NCBI RefSeq assembly: GCF_000696385.1
Contig: NZ_JJMN01000021.1
Location: forward strand, 40,106 to 104,105
Direction of reading: 5' to 3'
From: Vibrio metoecus
GTDB lineage: Bacteria > Pseudomonadota > Gammaproteobacteria > Enterobacterales > Vibrionaceae
Length of the DNA: 64,000 nt
The notes under the pieces were generated by a model that searched no databases, was not told the origin of the DNA, and saw only the letters and a program-made list of their open reading frames with translations. Below, piece after piece: positions 58,712-64,000 of this stretch. The translations under genes were made by a program, and so were the position numbers. The first letter of the stretch is position 1. Every line of letters begins with the position of its first letter.

Positions 58712-59109
58712 TACGCTTCGTCCTCATCACGACCAGCTTCATGCATACGACGCTTATCACTGTTGATCACTTCCGTTACTAGGTTTGACATGCGCATACC
58801 TTCAACCAAAGTGTTGTCGTAGTAGAAGCGAATTTCTGGTGTCAAACGTAAGCGGATTTGCTTACCTAACATCATACGGATTTGCACTTCGTGCTCACGT
58901 AAAGCAGCCAAGCAAGATTCTGGTGTTTGCTCACCGATGCACAGGAATGTCACGAACACTTTGGCGTAAGCCAGATCGCGCGACACTTCTACATCAGAAA
59001 TAGTCACCATACCCAGACGAGAATCGCGCACTTCACGTTGCAGGATCATCGCCAGTTCTTTTTGTAATTGCTGTGCCACACGCTGTGTGCGGCTAAATTC
59101 TTTCGGCAT
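58711..59109 (-). CDS. rbfA: Ribosome-binding factor A
   Basis: 132 residues from ATG 59109 ([20 protein letters not shown]). KH-type fold with [19 protein letters not shown]. Needed for 16S rRNA 5'-end maturation and cold growth. Part of the rimP-nusA-infB-rbfA-truB-rpsO-pnp group. Confidence 0.95.
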   Translation of the reverse strand: MPKEFSRTQRVAQQLQKELAMILQREVRDSRLGMVTISDVEVSRDLAYAKVFVTFLCIGEQTPESCLAALREHEVQIRMMLGKQIRLRLTPEIRFYYDNTLVEGMRMSNLVTEVINSDKRRMHEAGRDEDEA

Positions 59110-59210
59110 ATCGTTTCTCACTGATAGAAAGAATGGGGGGATGGTCTTAGCCAGCCCCCCATGGTGTATTCAACAACCTACATTGCCTTGATTAATGCAA
59201 CAGTAGTTGA

Positions 59211-61910
59211 TTAGTCGATGGTACGTTGGATTTCGATCGTTTCGAACACTTCGATCTGGTCGCCAACGCGAACGTCGTTGTAGTTCTTAACGCCGATACC
59301 ACACTCGTAACCATTCTTAACTTCTGCAACGTCATCTTTAAAGCGACGCAGAGATTCCAGTTCACCTTCGTAGATAACCACGTTATCACGTAGAACGCGG
59401 ATCGGAGCATTACGCTTGATAACGCCTTCAGTAACCATACAGCCTGCAATCGCGCCCAGTTTTGGTGACTTAAATTAACGTACACGAACTTCCGCCAGAC
59501 CGATGATCTCTTGTTTGAACTCAGGAGAAAGCATACCGCTCATCGCCTGTTTCACTTCGTCGATTAATTGGTAAATGATTGAGTAGTAACGCAGATCGAT
59601 ATTTTCAGCTTCAATAGTACGGCGAGCAGATGCATCAGCACGTACGTTAAAGCCTACCACGATAGCGTTAGAAGCAGCAGCCAACACCACATCAGTTTCA
59701 GTGATACCACCTACGCCAGAACCTACGATGTTCACTTTCACTTCTTCGGTAGAAAGTTTACGCAGAGAATCCGCAATCGCTTCTACAGAACCTTGTACGT
59801 CAGCTTTCAGTACAATGTTCAGCTCAGCCACATCGCCCGCTGTCATATTAGAGAACATGTTCTCCAGTTTAGACTTCTGTTGACGCGCCAGTTTGACTTC
59901 GCGGAACTTACCAGCTCGGTAGTTAGCCACTTCACGCGCTTTACGTTCATCACGTACTACGGTTGCTTCATCACCGGCTGCTGGAACACCAGACAGACCG
60001 AGGATTTCCACAGGGATCGATGGGCCAGCTTCTTCAACTTCGTTACCCACTTCATCACGCATTGCACGAACGCGGCCATATTCTTGACCACACAGAACAA
60101 TGTCACCCTTACGCAGAGTGCCTGATTGAACCAGAACGGTTGCCACAGGGCCACGGCCTTTATCTAGGCGAGATTCGATAACCACGCCAGATGCCATACC
60201 TTGTTTCACCGCTTTCAGTTCAAGAACTTCAGCTTGTAGCAGGATCGCTTCTAGAAGACCTTCAATGTTTGTACCTTGTTTTGCAGAGATGTGAACAAAC
60301 ATGTTCTCACCGCCCCACTCTTCAGGCATAACATTGTACTGTGCCAGTTCGTTTTTCACGTTATCTGGGTTAGCCGTGTCTTTATCGATCTTGTTTACTG
60401 CAACGATCAGTGGAACACCCGCTGCTTTCGCGTGCTGGATAGCTTCCACGGTTTGCGGCATTACGCCATCGTCCGCAGCAACAACCAGTACCACGATATC
60501 CGTTGCTTGCGCACCACGAGCACGCATTGCGGTAAACGCCGCGTGTCCAGGAGTATCGAGGAAGGTGATCATGCCGTTTGGTGTTTCAACGTGGTAAGCA
60601 CCGATGTGCTGAGTAATACCACCCGCTTCGCCAGAGGCAACGTGTGTACGACGGATGTAGTCCAGCGTAGAAGTCTTACCGTGGTCAACGTGACCCATGA
60701 TGGTCACAACCGGCGCACGAGAAACTTCGTCGAACTTGTCATCACGATCCGAAAGGATCGCTTCTTCCAGTTCGTTTTCTTTACGCAGTACCACTTTGTG
60801 ACCCATTTCTTCTGCTACCAATTGAGCAGTTTCTTGATCGATCACTTGGTTAATGGTCGCCATTGCGCCCATTTTCATCATCACTTTGATGACTTCAGTC
60901 GCTTTCACTGACATTTTTTGTGCCAGTTCAGAAACGATGATGGTTTCACCAACCACAACATCCGCTTTGGCTACTACAGCGGTTTTATCAAAACCGTGCT
61001 GCATAGACATTGGCTTGTTGATGCGGCCTTTACGACCCGCTTTGCCACCACGAGGGCGAGCGTCACGTTCTTGGTTGTCATCGCGAGAAGACATCTTTCT
61101 CTTATTCGCTTTTGTGGAGCGACGACGAGCACCTTCCTCGTGGAGGTCTGCCTCATCTTCCGCTTCGCGTGCATATTGCGAAGTCGTTACATGGTAAACA
61201 GTGTTTTCTTGCATATCACCTACAGTCTCTTTTTCAGCAGACCAACGCTCACCATTTTTTTCAGCCAATTCGCGTACTTTTTCAAGTTGACGGCGACTTT
61301 CCTCTTCGGCCTTACGTCTTGCTTCTTCTTCCTGGCGACGTTTTAGCGCCTCGGCTTCTTTGCGCGCTGCTTCTTGCTTCAATTTTTCTTCGTCAGAACG
61401 TGGTTGAGCGACAGCTTGCGCTTCGCGCTTCGCCTTCTCTTCCGCCACACGTTTTGCTTCTGCTTCACGTTTTACTGACTCTTCTGCTTCACGTTTGGCT
61501 TTTTCTTCAGCCGCACGTTTCGCTGCTTCTTCAGCTTCACGCTGTGCTTGCTCTTCTGCGGCGCGCATTGCGGCTTCTTCCGCTTCACGAGTCGCATCAT
61601 CTTCAACAGAACTGCGCTTAACATACGTACGTTTTTTGCGCACTTCAACCTGAACATTCTTACTTTTACCGCCACCGGCATTCACGCTCAGTGTGCTACG
61701 GGTTTTACGCTGGAGTGTCAAACGCGTTGGCTCAGAGCCTGTCGCATCGCCGTGCTCTTTACGCAAATGAGCAAGCAATTTCTGCTTCTCATCTTCAGAT
61801 ACATGATCCGCAACAGCCTTGTTCATTCCTGCATCAGCAAGTTGCTCTAATAAGCGGTCTACTGGTGTTCCAATTTCTTCACTCAGTGCTTTAACGGTAG
61901 TTTGTGTCAT
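59211..61910 (-). CDS. infB: Translation initiation factor IF-2 (in-frame stop near C-terminus)
   Basis: 900 codons. N-terminal domain [20 protein letters not shown], a long Ala/Glu/Lys/Arg-rich helix (about 90-230), G domain with [14 protein letters not shown] and NKID, then domains II and III. At 59475-59477 the frame has TAA: it reads [19 protein letters not shown] instead of the expected EVRDVFKSPK, and the same frame continues to [21 protein letters not shown] and the natural end. A net 3-base gain (probably several small errors) explains this. Losing the fMet-tRNA-binding C2 domain would be lethal, so the stop is almost certainly not real. Confidence 0.95.
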
Positions 61911-61934
61911 GCCGCTTCCTCCCCTTGCTGAAAA

Positions 61935-63423
61935 TTATGCGTCTTCACCAAACCAACAAATGTTACGAGCAGCCATAATAAGCTCACCCGCACGTTGTTC
62001 GGTCAGACCTTCAATACCTTCTAAATCATCCACACCTTGGTCAGCCAGATCTTCCAGTGTCGCAACACCTTTTGCTGCCAGTTTGAATGCCATGTCGCGT
62101 TCCAGTCCTGCTAGTGCAAGCAGATCTTCTGCAGGCTCAAGACCTTCGAACGATTCTTCTTTTGCCAGAGCAATCGTCGTCAGAGCTTCTTTTGCACGGC
62201 TACGCAGTTCTTCGGCCAGATCTTCATCCATACCATCAACATCAAGTAGCTCGTTCATTGGTACGTAAGCGATCTCTTCTAGCGTAGAGAAACCTTCTTC
62301 AACCAGAAGCTCAGCAAAATCTTGCTCGATATCGAGATACTTCATGAAGTTCTCGATAGATGCCATTGACTCTTCTTGGTGCTTCTTCTGCAGATCCGCA
62401 ACCGTCATTACGTTCAATTCCCAACCAGTCAGTTGAGAGGCAAGACGTACGTTCTGGCCGTTACGGCCGATCGCTTGCGCAAGGTTATCCGCTTCAACAG
62501 CGATATCCATTGAATGTGTATCTTCATCCATAATGATTGAAGCAACATCAGCCGGAGCCATGGCGTTAATGACAAATTGCGCTGGGTTATCGTCCCACAG
62601 CACGATATCAATACGCTCGCCACCTAGCTCACCCGAAACCGCTTGTACGCGTGCACCACGCATACCCACACACGCACCCACAGGGTCAATACGCTTGTCG
62701 TTGGTTTTCACCGCGATCTTGGCACGCGAACCAGGGTCACGCGCTGCCGCTTTCAGTTCAATCAGCTCTTCACCGATTTCCGGAACTTCCTACACGGAAT
62801 AGCTCGGTCAGCATTTCTGGTTTAGAACGGGTGATGAACAGTTGGAAGCCACGTGCCTCCGGAGCCACTTTGTACAACAGGCCACGCACGCGATCACCAG
62901 GACGGAAGTTTTCACGTGGCAGTTGATCTTCACGCAGGATAACCGCTTCGGCGTTATTACCCAGATCCAGAATCACTGTCTCGCGGTTTACTTTCTTCAC
63001 CACACCCGTTACCAACTCACCTTCGTTATCGATGAATTGTTCAACGATCTGTGCACGCTCAGCTTCACGTACTTTTTGTACGATCACTTGCTTAGCTGTT
63101 TGGGTAGTAATACGGTCGAAGGTTACAGATTCGATCTGATCTTCAATGTAGTCACCCATCTGCACAGATTCATCATCAAAGTTTGCTGCTTCAAATGAAA
63201 TCTCTTTGGTTGGATGTTCAACATTCTCAACCACTAACCAGCGACGGAAGGTTTCAAAAGCGCCAGTTTTACGATCGATCGCAACGCGAACATCGATCTC
63301 AATCTCATACTTCTTTTTAGTTGAAGTCGCTAACGCAGTTTCCAGCGCTTCAAAAATACGCTCACGAGGTACCGCTTTCTCGTTAGAAACCGCCTCAACT
63401 ACCGCTAAAATTTCTTTACTCAT
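61935..63423 (-). CDS. nusA: Transcription termination/antitermination factor NusA (frameshift)
   Basis: 495 residues after removing one base. First part (63423-62770): N-terminal RNA-polymerase-binding domain and S1 domain; second (62711-61935): KH domains ([30 protein letters not shown]) and two acidic repeats. The break is at 62789-62790, where CC should be a single C (plus strand); corrected it reads [34 protein letters not shown] in two stretches. NusA is essential, so a sequence error is likely. Confidence 0.95.
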
Positions 63424-63441
63424 TGTTCTAGCCTCAAAGAC

Positions 63442-63897
63442 TTAAAATTTAGGGATCAGGTTAGCTTTTGAAATGTTGCTCAGAGCAAAATGTTCCTCTT
63501 GCCCATCGACCATCACAGCCACGGTTTCACCATCAATTGCTTGGATGAACCCTTTCCACTTGCGACGGTTAGCAACAGCCATTTTCAAAACGATGCTGAC
63601 CTCGTGACCAATAAACTGCTCGTAATGTGCTGCTTTAAAGAGTGGTCTTTCCAGACCAGGCGAAGACACTTCGAGGTTATAAACGACCGAAATTGGGTCT
63701 TCAACATCCAAAACTGCACTCACTTGGCGACTTACTTCTGCGCAGTCTTCCACTGTGATACCGTTTTCGTGATCAATAAAGATACGTAGTGTGGAATGTT
63801 GCCCTGCACGGACGAACTCTAATCCAACCAACTCGTAACCTGCAGCAACCACCGGAGCTTCAAGCATTTCAGTAAGTTGTCTTTCTAAACCAGTCAT
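63442..63897 (-). CDS. rimP: Ribosome maturation factor RimP
   Basis: 151 residues: [45 protein letters not shown] and [15 protein letters not shown] match RimP. Helps 30S maturation. First gene of the operon with nusA and infB. Confidence 0.95.
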   Translation of the reverse strand: MTGLERQLTEMLEAPVVAAGYELVGLEFVRAGQHSTLRIFIDHENGITVEDCAEVSRQVSAVLDVEDPISVVYNLEVSSPGLERPLFKAAHYEQFIGHEVSIVLKMAVANRRKWKGFIQAIDGETVAVMVDGQEEHFALSNISKANLIPKF

Positions 63898-63914
63898 CTA
63901 AACCACTCCAGAAA

Positions 63915-63938
63915 CAAAAAAAGGGCTTAGAGCCCAAT
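63915..63938 (-). terminator. Terminator upstream of rimP
   Basis: GGGCT-cta-AGCCC followed by T7 on the minus strand, 18 nt before the rimP start. It ends transcription from a gene to the right (in Vibrio, tRNA genes usually lie there) or acts as an attenuator. The last 60 bp of the window hold nothing recognisable. Confidence 0.7.
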
Positions 63939-64000
63939 TTAAATACCAAGCAAATATCTAAAATTCCCGAAAAAGGAAATTTAGATAATAAAAAACCACT

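Noticed and set aside
59192..59485. Separate small gene after infB
   Set aside because: It is an out-of-frame reading of the infB C-terminus; the real IF-2 frame continues past the TAA.

Overview
The window looks like Vibrio cholerae or a very close Vibrio. From about 43.3 kb to the right end it carries the conserved chromosomal block that lies next to prfC in that species: a GGDEF-EAL gene, rimI, holD, yhbS, ubiT, rocS, ubiU, ubiV, a MATE transporter, a marR gene, nlpI, pnp, rpsO, truB, rbfA, infB, nusA and rimP. From the left edge to about 43.25 kb it is one end of an SXT/R391-family integrative and conjugative element (ICE). The join is visible: the first 24 or so codons of prfC lie at 43275-43345, then sequence identity to prfC stops and ICE sequence begins. 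This is the known SXT/R391 target, and the integrase gene lies next to it.

ICE layout from the chromosome inward (right to left): AlpA-like putative excisionase; tyrosine integrase; a ParM-like/partner partition pair (srpM, srpR); an intergenic oriT region with six GTTTGGC motifs; mobI; rumB and rumA with a LexA box; a DnaQ-type exonuclease and a small conserved protein; a 16-kb insert (family hotspot 5) holding a complete BREX type 1 set (brxR-A-B-C-pglX-pglZ-brxL) plus two accessory genes; traI, traD and two tra-associated genes; a hotspot insert with a Xre/ImmA regulator pair; traL-E-K-B-V-A; then a hotspot 2 insert with a TacA/TacT-like toxin-antitoxin module, a remnant of a second traA 3' end, and a four-gene operon that runs off the left edge.

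The left-edge operon is the most novel-looking part: an Upf1-like SF1 helicase with a zinc-ribbon region, an unrecognised winged-helix protein, a two-HKD phospholipase-D-family protein and, last, a sigma-54 activator with a CARF-like N-terminal sensor and an intact GAFTGA motif. A near-consensus sigma-54 promoter (6448-6464) lies just upstream of the first gene. This suggests an inducible, self-amplifying defence or RNA/DNA-damage operon, with an RtcR-type sensor controlling a helicase-plus-PLD effector reminiscent of Mokosh.

Important caveat: many genes have 1-nt frameshifts or stops, often at homopolymers, including essential housekeeping genes (nusA, infB) and ubiT. I therefore read most broken genes here (brxR, brxC, pglX, brxL, traD, the helicase, rumA, tacA/tacT) as probably intact genes with sequence errors, and give them as single spans. 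No rRNA, tRNA, CRISPR array, insertion sequence or antibiotic-resistance gene was seen; rumB is not interrupted.
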